Below the pieces are notes generated by a model. The model was not told where the DNA came from. It saw nothing but the letters and a program-made list of their open reading frames with translations, and made no database searches. A DNA stretch of 64,000 bases from the NCBI GenBank assembly GCA_947626495.1, contig CANQSJ010000001.1, forward strand, positions 90,790 to 154,789, written 5' to 3'. The first letter of the stretch is position 1, and each line of letters begins with the position of its first letter. Source of the DNA: an uncultured Oscillospiraceae bacterium. Its GTDB lineage: Bacteria > Bacillota > Clostridia > Oscillospirales > Oscillospiraceae. Positions 8,239 through 16,391 of this stretch are shown here, in pieces. The translations under genes were made by a program, and so were the position numbers.

Positions 8239-10464
8239 ATGGAGGAAGACCGGGATCTGCCGGCAGAGCAGCCCAACACCTTCGTATACATAGACCCCCA
8301 GATGCTCCGGTCCATGGAGCGGGCCGCCCGAAAGAAGGAGCGGACCCGGCAGGAGCGGCTGGAGGCCGCCGAGGACGGGGATCTGGACGCCCAGTACCGG
8401 CTGGGCCGGGACTATATGGACGAGGCGCCGGAAAAGGCCTTCGACTGGCTCAGCCAGGCCGCCGAGGGCGGCCACATCGCCGCCATGTTCGAGTTGGGCC
8501 TGTGTTACGCCAACGGCATCGGCACGCAGCGGGACCCGATCCGCGCCGCGGAGCAGTTTGCCGCCGCCGCGGAGCAGGGCTTCGCCCCCGCCCAGTGTGA
8601 GCTGGGGCTGTGCTATGAGCTGGGCCAGGGCGTGGAGAGGGATCTGACCCGCGCCGCCGGACTCTACCGGGACGCGGCGGACCAGGGCTATCCCCCCGCC
8701 CTGTGCAATCTGGGATATTTCTATTTCCGGGGCATCGCCGTGCCCACCGACGAGGCGGAGGCCGCCCGGCTCTTCACGGCGGCGGCGAACCGGGGCCATC
8801 CCCGGGCGCTGTTCTTGCTGGGCCTGTGCTACGAAAACGGCTACGGTCTCCCGGCGGACATCCACAAGGCCGTGAAGCTATACGGCGCCGCCAGGGACAA
8901 GGGCTACGCCGAGGCCGCCTGCGCCCTGGGGGTGTGCTACGACCGGGGCGGCGGCGTGGAACAGGACGCGAAAAGGGCCGCCCAGCTCTATGCCGAGGCC
9001 GCCGACCGGGGCGACGCCCGGGGCCAGTATCTGCTGGGCCGCTGCTATGACTTCGGCCGCGGGGTGGAAAAGGACCCGGCGCGGGCCGCCGCTCTCTATG
9101 CCCGGGCGGCGGACCAGGGCCATGTCGCCGCTCTGTGCGAGCTGGGGCTGTGCTACGAGTTGGGCCAGGGCGTGGAGCAGGATCTGCAAAAGGCCGCCCA
9201 GCTCTATCTCCGGGCGGCAGAAAAGGGCCACGCGCCCGCCCAGTGCGACCTGGGCTATCTCTACTACGCGGGCAGCGGCGTGGACCGGGACCCGGAAAAG
9301 GCGGCGGCCTGGTTCGCCGAGGCCGCCGGCCAGGATCACCCCCGGGCCATGAGTCTGCTGGGCCAGTGCTATGAGTCGGGCGACGGCGTGAAGCAGGATC
9401 TGCAAAAGGCCGTCCAACTCTATGCCCGGGCGGCGGAGATGGGCCATCCCCCCGCCCAGTGCAACCTGGCCCTGTGCTACGAGACCGGCCGGGGTGTGGA
9501 GCGGGATATGGCAAAGGCGGTGGAACTCTACCGCCGGGCCGCTGAGCACGGCCATCCGCCCGCCCAGTGCAATTTGGGCTTTCTCTATTTCACCGGCGAC
9601 GGCGTGGAGCGGGACGACGGCCAAGCCGCCGCCTGGTTCGCCAAGGCCGCCGGCAAGGGCTATCCCCGGGCCATGAGCCTGCTGGCCACCTGCTACCAGG
9701 AGGGCCGGGGCGTGGAAAAGGATGAGGTCCGGGCCGTGCGCTACCTCCAGGCGGCCTGGGAGCAAGGCTACCTCTCGGCAGCCTGCGACCTGGGGCTGTG
9801 CTATGAGATCGGCCGGGGCGTGGAGATGGACAAGGCGCGGGCCGCGGAGCTCTACCGGACGGACGCGGAGCGGGGCTACGCCCCCGCCCAGTGCAACCTG
9901 GGGTACCTCTATTACCACGGCGTGGGCGTGCCGGAGGACAACGACAAGGCCGCGTTCTGGTTCGCCAAGGCCGCCGACCAGGGCTATACCCGCGCCAGGT
10001 CCCTGCTGGCCGAGTGCTACGAATTCGGCCACGGGGTCGTCCAGGATCGGGACAGGGCGCTGGCCCTCTACCGCCAGGCGGCGGACGCCGGTTTTCTGCC
10101 CGCCCTGTGCGGCCTGGGGCTATGTTACGAGATGGGCTGGGGCGTGCCGGTGGACAAGGGCAGGGCCGCGGAGCTCTACCGCCGGGCGGCGGAAAAGGGC
10201 TACGCCCGGGCCCAGTGCAACCTGGGCTTTTTCTACTACCGGGGCATCGGCGTGCCCCAGGACGCCGCCCAGGCGGTTTCCTGGTTCACCAAGGCCGCCG
10301 ACCAGGGTCTCGCCCGGGCCGTCTATCTGCTGGGTCAGTGCTATGCCCGCGGCGCCGGCGTGAAGAGAAGCCGCCGCCAGGCTCAGGAGTACTACCGCCG
10401 GGCCGCCGACATGGGCTACCAGAAGGCCCAGGAGGAGCTCAAGCGGATGAAGCACTGGCCCTGA
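8239..10464 (+). CDS. Sel1-like repeat (TPR-superfamily) protein
   Basis: 741 residues, no signal peptide. ATG 8239 follows AAAGGAGG. After about 45 charged residues the protein is wholly Sel1 repeats of 36 residues: 18 complete units plus partial units at both ends. The units have the pattern A-x-x-x-LGxCYExGxGVexD followed by A-x-x-Y-x-x-A-A-x-x-G. Such alpha-alpha solenoids are cytosolic scaffolds for protein-protein interaction; here the partner is unknown. The units fall into three sequence classes that recur in order, giving a 108-residue higher-order period. The gene is monocistronic with its own promoter and terminator. Confidence 0.92.
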   Translation: MEEDRDLPAEQPNTFVYIDPQMLRSMERAARKKERTRQERLEAAEDGDLDAQYRLGRDYMDEAPEKAFDWLSQAAEGGHIAAMFELGLCYANGIGTQRDPIRAAEQFAAAAEQGFAPAQCELGLCYELGQGVERDLTRAAGLYRDAADQGYPPALCNLGYFYFRGIAVPTDEAEAARLFTAAANRGHPRALFLLGLCYENGYGLPADIHKAVKLYGAARDKGYAEAACALGVCYDRGGGVEQDAKRAAQLYAEAADRGDARGQYLLGRCYDFGRGVEKDPARAAALYARAADQGHVAALCELGLCYELGQGVEQDLQKAAQLYLRAAEKGHAPAQCDLGYLYYAGSGVDRDPEKAAAWFAEAAGQDHPRAMSLLGQCYESGDGVKQDLQKAVQLYARAAEMGHPPAQCNLALCYETGRGVERDMAKAVELYRRAAEHGHPPAQCNLGFLYFTGDGVERDDGQAAAWFAKAAGKGYPRAMSLLATCYQEGRGVEKDEVRAVRYLQAAWEQGYLSAACDLGLCYEIGRGVEMDKARAAELYRTDAERGYAPAQCNLGYLYYHGVGVPEDNDKAAFWFAKAADQGYTRARSLLAECYEFGHGVVQDRDRALALYRQAADAGFLPALCGLGLCYEMGWGVPVDKGRAAELYRRAAEKGYARAQCNLGFFYYRGIGVPQDAAQAVSWFTKAADQGLARAVYLLGQCYARGAGVKRSRRQAQEYYRRAADMGYQKAQEELKRMKHWP

Positions 10465-10470
10465 CCGCCG

Positions 10471-10510
10471 ACAAAAAGCACCCCTGCCCGCGGGCAGGGG
10501 TGCTTTTTGT
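10471..10510. terminator. bidirectional terminator, perfect 40-bp palindrome
   Basis: ACAAAAAGCACCCCTGCCCG is followed immediately by its exact reverse complement. A-run and T-run flanks serve the convergent Sel1 and dipeptidase genes. Confidence 0.92.
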
Positions 10511-10517
10511 CGTTCTC

Positions 10518-11921
10518 TCAGCCGCACAGCTCCGCCACCGCCTGGGCGAAGATCTTCGCCGCGGTGACCAGCTCTTCCACGGGGATGCTCTCGTTGGCCC
10601 CGTGCATATTCACCTCCGTGTCGGGCATGACCACGCCGAAGGCCACGCCGCCGGGCACGTCGTGGACGTAGGTGCCGCCGCCCATGGAGTAGCACGCGCC
10701 GGGCCGGCCCGTGTGAGCCTCATAGCACCGGTTCAGGGTCTGGATGAAGCGCCCCTCCGCCGGGGTGTGGTGGGGCGGGACCATCTCTCCCTCCGTCTCG
10801 AAGCCCTGACTCCGCAGCTTTTCGTCGGCCACCTGCTTGCAGTTGCCCTCGTTGGCGCATACCGGCACCCGGCAGTCGCACAGACCGCTCAGCCCGGTCG
10901 CGGAAAACTCGATCATGGTGAAGGAGCAGGTCAGCGCCCCGGTCACCTCGTCGGCCTGGGCGATGCCCAGGGCCTTGCCGTAATAATCCCCGTGGGGCAG
11001 CAGCGCAGCCAGCGTCCGCAGGCTCTTCGTGCTCTCGCAGTCCGCCAGGGGCAGGCCGCACAGCACCCGGATGAGGGCCGTATTGGCGTTGACGCCGGTC
11101 TCCGGTGACGCCGCGTGGCAGCCCTTGGCGATCACCGTGAGCTTCACGCCGCCGTCCGTCTCCTCTGCCTGGACGGACGCGCCCACCTCCGCCGCCAGAG
11201 GCGCGGCGGCCGCCAGCAGGTCCGCTTTGGCCATGCCCGCCACCAGGGCGCTGGCCTGGCCGGGCACCACATTCACCCGGAACCCGCCGTGCAGCTCCGT
11301 CACCCGGGGCAGGGCCGTCTCAGCCGCCCAGCTCTTGGTGAACCGCAGACGGTAAAAGCCCTTCTCGGCGTTGCACACAGGGAAGCTGGAGTCCGGCGTG
11401 AAGGTCATGGGCGCGGGCTGCACCTGCTGATAGTACCAGGCCACGTCGCTGGAGCCGTTCTCCTCGTCCGTGCCCAGGATCAGCCGGCACCGCCCGTTCA
11501 CGGGATAGCCCAGCTCCCGGACGCAGCGCATGGCATACAGCGCGGCGACAGCGCCGCCCTTGTCGTCCGCCACGCCCCGGCCGTAGATCCGCCCGTCGGC
11601 CTTTACGGTGGGCTCAAAGGGCTCCGTCTCCCAGCCGTCCCCGGGTCCCACCACATCCAGGTGGGCCAGCATATCCAGCAGGGGCTCGGCCGGCCCCATG
11701 TCCGCGGTCATCACCCGGTCGCCCCGGTTTGTCACGTCGAAGCCGTATCCGGCGCATAGCGCCATCGCCGCCTCCAGGGCCTTTTTCGGCCCGGGGCCGT
11801 AGGGAGCCCCCTCCTCCGCCGGGCCGGAGGTGCTGTCGATCCGGCAGAGGGTCTTCAGATCCTCCACCAGTTCCTCCCGGTGCGTGTCCATCCATTGGCT
11901 GATGCGGATATCCTTTTCCAT
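10518..11921 (-). CDS. M20 family dipeptidase (PepV/Sapep type)
   Basis: 467 residues. The metal ligands and catalytic residues of M20 enzymes are visible: His87 and Asp89 in LAHLDVV, bridging Asp120 in GRGVADDKGG, catalytic Glu153 with Glu154 in GTDEENGSSD, and a late His in HHTPAEGRF/SMGGGTYVHD. Length and the FTPDSSFPVCNAEKG insert fit the PepV/Sapep group, which cleaves dipeptides with a free N-terminus in the cytoplasm. Start ATG 11921 follows AAAGGAG. The exact specificity is not readable from sequence. Confidence 0.9.
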   Translation of the reverse strand: MEKDIRISQWMDTHREELVEDLKTLCRIDSTSGPAEEGAPYGPGPKKALEAAMALCAGYGFDVTNRGDRVMTADMGPAEPLLDMLAHLDVVGPGDGWETEPFEPTVKADGRIYGRGVADDKGGAVAALYAMRCVRELGYPVNGRCRLILGTDEENGSSDVAWYYQQVQPAPMTFTPDSSFPVCNAEKGFYRLRFTKSWAAETALPRVTELHGGFRVNVVPGQASALVAGMAKADLLAAAAPLAAEVGASVQAEETDGGVKLTVIAKGCHAASPETGVNANTALIRVLCGLPLADCESTKSLRTLAALLPHGDYYGKALGIAQADEVTGALTCSFTMIEFSATGLSGLCDCRVPVCANEGNCKQVADEKLRSQGFETEGEMVPPHHTPAEGRFIQTLNRCYEAHTGRPGACYSMGGGTYVHDVPGGVAFGVVMPDTEVNMHGANESIPVEELVTAAKIFAQAVAELCG

Positions 11922-11956
11922 AAGCGCTCCTTTCCGCCCGCGGCGGTTTTTTCTTT

Positions 11957-11985
11957 ATTGTACCATGCGGCGCCCCTTCGCGCAA
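11957..11985 (-). promoter_or_regulatory. Promoter of the M20 dipeptidase gene
   Basis: -35 TTGCGC (11980-11985), 17-bp spacer, -10 TACAAT (11957-11962). Confidence 0.68.
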
Positions 11986-12032
11986 GCGTGGGCCCCGCCG
12001 ATCTTCTCTCCGGCGCGGCGGTCCCGCCGCAT

Positions 12033-12061
12033 TTGCAAATACGGGCCGCCTCTGGTATAAT
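12033..12061 (+). promoter_or_regulatory. Promoter of the LOG-family gene
   Basis: -35 TTGCAA (12033-12038), 17-bp spacer, -10 TATAAT (12056-12061). Confidence 0.8.
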
Positions 12062-12120
12062 CCATTCGGAGCCCGCGCGGACGGGCCCGCTCACATTCTT
12101 TTGCCAGGAGGACGCCGCCC

Positions 12121-12666
12121 ATGGACATCTGCCTGTTCGGCTCGGCCCGGGACACGGTCCCGGCCGTCTACCTCACCGAAACGGAAAAGCTGGGCCGCGC
12201 CATGGCCCGGCGGGGCCACGGCCTGATCTTCGGCGGCGGGGCCAGCGGCATGATGGGCGCCGCCGCCCGGGGCGCGCACGCGCTGGGCGGCCGGATCGTC
12301 ACCGTAGCGCCGGATTTTTTCCAAAAGCCCGGCGTGCTGGTGCCCTACGCCGACGAGGAGATCATCACCCCCACCATGGCGGAGCGCAAGGCCGCCATGA
12401 CGGCCCGGGCCGACGCCTTCATCGCCGCGCCGGGCGGCGTGGGGACGATGGACGAGCTGTTTGAGGCCGTCACCCTCCGCTCCCTGGGCCTGCCGGCCGG
12501 GCCGCTGGCCCTCTACAACGTGGCGGGATTTTATGACGGGTTGCTGACCTGGCTGCAAAAGGCCCGGCGAGAGGATTTCTTCCAGCCCGGCCTGCTGGAG
12601 GCGGTGGGCGTGTTCCGGGAGCCGGAGGCCCTGCTGGACTGGCTGGAGGACGCCGTGAAAAGCTGA
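12121..12666 (+). CDS. LOG family (TIGR00730-like) Rossmann protein, putative nucleotide phosphoribohydrolase
   Basis: 181 residues, usual length. Signatures are ICLFGSARD at the N-terminus, IFGGGASGMMGAAARGA, and the catalytic APGGVGTMDELFEAVT with its Glu. LOG-fold enzymes release the base from nucleoside 5'-monophosphates; the plant homologues activate cytokinins, while most bacterial members act on AMP-like substrates of unclear physiology and are often misannotated as lysine decarboxylase. It is monocistronic. ATG 12121 lies 11 bases after CCAGGAGG. Confidence 0.88.
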   Translation: MDICLFGSARDTVPAVYLTETEKLGRAMARRGHGLIFGGGASGMMGAAARGAHALGGRIVTVAPDFFQKPGVLVPYADEEIITPTMAERKAAMTARADAFIAAPGGVGTMDELFEAVTLRSLGLPAGPLALYNVAGFYDGLLTWLQKARREDFFQPGLLEAVGVFREPEALLDWLEDAVKS

Positions 12667-12679
12667 CGGACGCGGCAAC

Positions 12680-12717
12680 GCCCGCGGAGAGTGCTCTCCG
12701 CGGGCGCTCTTTTTTTA
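12680..12717 (+). terminator. intrinsic terminator
   Basis: Perfect 12-bp stem (12680-12691 with 12694-12705), then CTCTTTTTTT. It overlaps the 3' end of the convergent lipoprotein gene by three bases. Confidence 0.88.
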
Positions 12718-14940
12718 TTCTCCGCCGCCTTCCCCGGCGCCGCTGCTCCCGGTCTCGCCGCTGTCCGGCTGCACCGGCTGCGGGTCGACAGGGGGCGTGG
12801 TGGGAGTCTCCGGCTCCACTGGCGTATCGGTCACATCCACGGGCGGCTGCGTCGCATCCACGGGAGGCGTCGCGTCCACCGGGGGCGTGCCCTCCGTCGG
12901 CGGCGTGGGCGTCACATCCACCGGGGGCGTGCCCTCCGCCGGCGGCGTGGGCGTCACGTCCACCGGGGGCGTGCCCTCCGCCGGCGGCGTGGGCGTCACG
13001 TCCGCCGGAGGGGCGGCCAGCGGCACGAAGCTGGAATAGGTCACGCCCTCATAGGTGACGGTGACGTTGTAGCCGGTGAGGATGCCGTTTTCATCCACCA
13101 CTTCCGCCCAGCTGGTATCCAGCGGGATGCTCTCCCCGTCCACCACGATAAAGGCGGAGGAACCGAACTCGGTGGGCCAGATGATTGTGGGCTCCGAGCC
13201 AAGGAAGCCCTCGTCATCGTTCGGGGGCACGTAGTATGTATCCCCGGGGAAGATATAGAACACGCTGGCCTTGCCGCGCTGCATTTTGAACAGATCCATT
13301 CCGTAGCGGATCCGGGTACGGCCGTGGGCGCCGGTGCGGTAGGCCCAGTCCAGCTCCACGTCGTAGATATACTCGGTGCCGTCCTCGTCATCGATCATCA
13401 CCCAGGCGTGCAGCTGGTTGTTGGTACCCACGCCGCCGCAGATGGGATACGCCTGATAGCCCAGCCGCCGGGCCGCGTACAGGAACGCCGCCGCCCAGTA
13501 GAAGCAGGTGCCGTGCTTGGTCTCATACATGACCCGGGCGCACTCCAGCGCCCAGCTGGTGCTGCCGCGGATCCAGCCGGTGTTGCGGACCATATAGTCA
13601 AAGGTGTTGGTCTTGGCGATGGCGTTAAAGGCGGACCGGAGGCACTCATCGTTGAGAAGGTTCTCCGTCTTGCCCTGGATGATGGGCTCGAGCATCGCGT
13701 CCACATAGGTGTCCAGCACCTCGTCCCCGGAGGTATACCGGCCGTTCTCCCCGAAATGGAGGTAGCCCAGATCATAGTCGGACACAAAGGGCCCGTCTTC
13801 CTTTTCCACATAGAACATGGACCCGTCCAGCTCCTGCAGGCCGGTCTGGGAACGCCGGACAAAATAGCCGTTCTCCGGCACGAAATAGATGCCGTCGCTG
13901 TCCAGACCGTCCCGGATGGTATGGAAGCCCTTCTGGAAATAGTCCAGACGCTTGTCCGCGTTCACATGGACCATGTCGTCGCCGATGACCACGAAGCCGG
14001 GCTGCGCGTCCTCCACCTCGCCCAGGATGTAGGCCATCAGATCGCTGGAATAGGCCACGTCCACGATGTCATAAAAGGCCCAATAGTCCTTGGACACGTC
14101 GATATAGGGGCTTGTCTCGCAGACCAGGTCGATGGCGTCCCGGTTGGGGGTCCGGCCGCAGGCCCGGTTCACCATCACCACCGTCTCCGCCCTTGTCACC
14201 GGCAGATCGGGGCGGAAGTCGCCGTCCTCATAGCCGGAGATCCATCCCTCGGTGGTGGCGGCCGCCACCGCGCCCAGGGACCAGTGCTCCGCCGTCACGT
14301 CCGGGAAGGCGTTGGCCTGGATCTGTCCCACGCCCTTCAGCCGGCACAGCGCCGCCAGAAGCTCCGCGCGGGTGACGGGCTCCTCCGACCGGAAGGTCCC
14401 GTCGGCGTAGCCGCCCATCACCCCCAGGCCGGAGACGGCCTGGATGTCGGCGTAATAGGGATCGCTCTGGGCCACGTCGGTGAAGGCGAGGCCCGTCTCG
14501 GGGATATTCATGCTCTCCCTGTCCAGAAGGCTGCAAAGGATCCGGGCCGCCAGGCCGCGGCTGACCGTGCCCTCCGGCTGGAACAGCCGGTTGGCACCGG
14601 TGAGATACCGCACGTGCCCGCCGGTCAGCGCCATGGGCTCCCGGACATAGAGATCCATATCCGCCCACACGGCCACGGCGACCGGGTCCACGGGGCTGCC
14701 GTAGGCGTCCCGCCACTCATGCCCCTGGGGCACGTTGGCGATCGTTCCCCCGTCCTCCACCGGCTCCTGGCTGAGGATGAGGCTGCCGTCATAGAAGGTG
14801 ACGGTGTGATAGTTCTCCTCTCCGACACCCTGCTGCTGCTCGGCGGTGCTCCGGTCGATGCAGGAGGCAAGCACGACAAACAGCGCGCAGACAAATAGCA
14901 ATATGAGTGCTGTACGGCGCTTCATAAGACCATTCTCCAT
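12715..14940 (-). CDS. Surface lipoprotein with SLH domains, transglutaminase-like domain and Pro/Thr-rich repeat tail
   Basis: 741 residues. ATG 14940 has GAGGGG nine bases upstream. The signal segment ends in the lipobox LASC (Cys27), so it is probably lipid-anchored. S-layer-homology-like units cover about 110-290 (FTDVAQSDPYYADI, GYADGTFRSEEPVTRAELL, GYEDGDFRPDLPVTRAE). A transglutaminase/protease-like domain covers about 425-560, with a probable triad Cys479 (HGTCFYW), His511 (LHAWVMID) and Asp527 (IYDVELD). The last 130 residues are proline-rich with three 14-residue repeats. It is probably an envelope enzyme or peptidoglycan-associated protein; the substrate is unknown. Having both a lipobox and SLH units is redundant anchoring. 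Confidence 0.85.
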   Translation of the reverse strand: MENGLMKRRTALILLFVCALFVVLASCIDRSTAEQQQGVGEENYHTVTFYDGSLILSQEPVEDGGTIANVPQGHEWRDAYGSPVDPVAVAVWADMDLYVREPMALTGGHVRYLTGANRLFQPEGTVSRGLAARILCSLLDRESMNIPETGLAFTDVAQSDPYYADIQAVSGLGVMGGYADGTFRSEEPVTRAELLAALCRLKGVGQIQANAFPDVTAEHWSLGAVAAATTEGWISGYEDGDFRPDLPVTRAETVVMVNRACGRTPNRDAIDLVCETSPYIDVSKDYWAFYDIVDVAYSSDLMAYILGEVEDAQPGFVVIGDDMVHVNADKRLDYFQKGFHTIRDGLDSDGIYFVPENGYFVRRSQTGLQELDGSMFYVEKEDGPFVSDYDLGYLHFGENGRYTSGDEVLDTYVDAMLEPIIQGKTENLLNDECLRSAFNAIAKTNTFDYMVRNTGWIRGSTSWALECARVMYETKHGTCFYWAAAFLYAARRLGYQAYPICGGVGTNNQLHAWVMIDDEDGTEYIYDVELDWAYRTGAHGRTRIRYGMDLFKMQRGKASVFYIFPGDTYYVPPNDDEGFLGSEPTIIWPTEFGSSAFIVVDGESIPLDTSWAEVVDENGILTGYNVTVTYEGVTYSSFVPLAAPPADVTPTPPAEGTPPVDVTPTPPAEGTPPVDVTPTPPTEGTPPVDATPPVDATQPPVDVTDTPVEPETPTTPPVDPQPVQPDSGETGSSGAGEGGGE
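12869..13012 (-). repeat. 42-bp in-frame tandem repeat in the lipoprotein gene
   Basis: Three nearly identical 42-bp units (12869-12910, 12911-12952, 12953-12994) plus a partial fourth encode repeats of the 14-residue type TPTPPAEGTPPVDV. The high identity suggests recent expansion by slippage, so length may vary between strains. Confidence 0.9.
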
Positions 14941-14983
14941 ACGTTCATACCCCTCAGGATATGATTTGTCCCAATTGTCAGTT

Positions 14984-14992
14984 AGTATACCA
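14984..14992 (-). promoter_or_regulatory. Extended -10 promoter of the SLH lipoprotein
   Basis: TGG-TATACT read leftwards: extended TG plus -10 TATACT at 14984-14989. No good -35 at 17 bp (ATGGCA at 18 bp is the best). Confidence 0.5.
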
Positions 14993-15083
14993 CAGGTGTA
15001 CGGAATATGCCATAGTCACAATTGACAATCCGGTATAAAATAAAGGTATCCTGCGGTTTTTTCTTTTCATCGCGGTGCAAATG

Positions 15084-15092
15084 TGTTATAAT
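15084..15092 (+). promoter_or_regulatory. Extended -10 promoter of the CobW operon
   Basis: TGT-TATAAT (TG at 15084-15085, -10 at 15087-15092) with no convincing -35, about 94 bp before the first start codon. Confidence 0.55.
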
Positions 15093-15185
15093 CGTGTTTT
15101 GCAGGAAGACATTATAGCCTCTCCCCTGCCAAAAGTTGTTAACAGTTTATTATATTCATCTTCATTACCAGAAAGGCGAACATCT

Positions 15186-16391
15186 ATGACCAGGATCGAC
15201 ATCTTTTCCGGCTTTTTGGGCGCCGGAAAGACCACCCTCATCAAGAAGCTGCTGGCCGACGGCTACAACGGCCAGAAGCTGGTGCTCATCGAAAACGAAT
15301 TCGGTGAGATCGGCGTGGACGGCGGCTTTTTGAAGGACGCCGGCATCGTCGTCAACGAGCTGGAGTCCGGCTGTATCTGCTGCAGCCTCACCGGCGATTT
15401 CCGCGAGGCGCTGAAAATGGTGGACCAGCAGTACCACCCCGACCGCATCCTCATCGAGCCCTCCGGCGTGGGCAAGCTGTCCGAGATCGTGGCGGCCGTC
15501 CAGTCCGCCGGGGACCAGTTCGTCCTGGGCGGGCTCACCACCGTGGTGGACGCCTCCAAGGCGAAGATGTATATGAAGAACTTCGGCGAGTTCTTCAACA
15601 ACCAGGTCCAGTCCGCCAACTGCATCGTGCTCAGCCGCACTGCCGGCATGAGCCAGGAGAAGCTGGCCCAGGCCGAGGCCCTGCTGCGGGAGAAGAATCC
15701 CGACGCGGTCATCATCTCCACCGACTGGGACGAGCTCACCGGCGGGCAGATCCTGGACGCCATCGACAAGAAAAACTCCATCTCCGCCGAACTGGCTGCC
15801 CTGCTGGAGGAGCACTACCGGGAGGAAGCGGAAGAGGACGAGGATGAGGACGGCGGGTGCGGCTGCCACCACCATCACCATGACGACGAGGACGAGGACG
15901 AGGAGCACCACGGCTGCTGCCACCACCATCACCACGACGATGACGACGAGGACGAGGAGCACCACGGCTGCTGCCATCACCATCACCACGACGACGATGA
16001 CGACGAGGACGAGGAGCATCACGGCTGCTGCCACCATCATCACCACGACGACGAGGACGAGCACGAGCATGAGCACCACCATCACCATCATCACCACCAT
16101 CACGGCCACGACGCGGACGAGGTGTTCCAGAGCTGGGGCGCGGAGACCGCGAAGAAATACACCGCCGCGGACATCGACGCCATTCTGGACAAGCTGGGCC
16201 GGGAGGCCGAGTACGGTCTGATCATCCGGGCCAAGGGCTACGTGCCCGCCCCGGACGGCACCTGGGTCCATTTTGATTACACCCCCGGCGAGAAGAACAT
16301 CCGCACCGGTCCCGCCAACGTGGCCGGCCGGGTATGCGTCATCGGCGCGGACCTCAAAGAGGACGCTGTGAAGGAGCTGTTCGGACTGTGA
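15186..16391 (+). CDS. CobW/G3E-family P-loop NTPase with long His/Cys/Asp-rich insert (putative metallochaperone)
   Basis: 401 residues from ATG 15186, preceded by AGAAAGG. It has Walker A GFLGAGKTT (9-17) and the CobW metal motif CICC (Cys63, Cys65, Cys66). Residues 225-309 contain about 39 His and 8 Cys in four HHGCCHHHHH-type repeats separated by Asp/Glu runs, followed by a block of ten consecutive His. A CobW C-terminal domain follows (about 316-401). G3E NTPases deliver Zn, Co or Ni ions to target proteins in the cytoplasm; the insert would store or capture metal. The usual NKxD guanine-specificity motif is replaced by SRTA (150-153). The stop overlaps the next gene by 4 bp. Confidence 0.9.
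   Translation: MTRIDIFSGFLGAGKTTLIKKLLADGYNGQKLVLIENEFGEIGVDGGFLKDAGIVVNELESGCICCSLTGDFREALKMVDQQYHPDRILIEPSGVGKLSEIVAAVQSAGDQFVLGGLTTVVDASKAKMYMKNFGEFFNNQVQSANCIVLSRTAGMSQEKLAQAEALLREKNPDAVIISTDWDELTGGQILDAIDKKNSISAELAALLEEHYREEAEEDEDEDGGCGCHHHHHDDEDEDEEHHGCCHHHHHDDDDEDEEHHGCCHHHHHDDDDDEDEEHHGCCHHHHHDDEDEHEHEHHHHHHHHHHGHDADEVFQSWGAETAKKYTAADIDAILDKLGREAEYGLIIRAKGYVPAPDGTWVHFDYTPGEKNIRTGPANVAGRVCVIGADLKEDAVKELFGL
15858..16112 (+). repeat. Coding repeat: His/Cys/Asp-rich metal-binding tract
   Basis: Units of about 18 codons of the form CCHHHHH-(D/E)8-10-HHG are repeated about four times, then a ten-His run. The reading frame is intact throughout. Confidence 0.9.

Noticed and set aside
12121..12666. 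Lysine decarboxylase
   Set aside because: The PGGxGTxxE motif belongs to LOG phosphoribohydrolases; the decarboxylase name is a long-standing misannotation.
12869..13012. CRISPR array or intergenic satellite
   Set aside because: The 42-bp units are in frame within a coding sequence and encode Pro/Thr repeats.
12691..14898. 735-codon open frame on the + strand
   Set aside because: Antisense shadow of the SLH/transglutaminase lipoprotein; it has no domain signal and overlaps the real gene completely. The same applies to long antisense frames over leuS, smc and fusA, a known effect of high G+C.
15022..15052. TTGACA with TATCCT as promoter of the CobW operon
   Set aside because: The spacer is 19 bp; the extended -10 at 15084-15092 is better placed. 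The 7-bp inverted repeat ATTGTCA/TGACAAT (14974-14980 and 15023-15029) is too short and widely spaced to call an operator.
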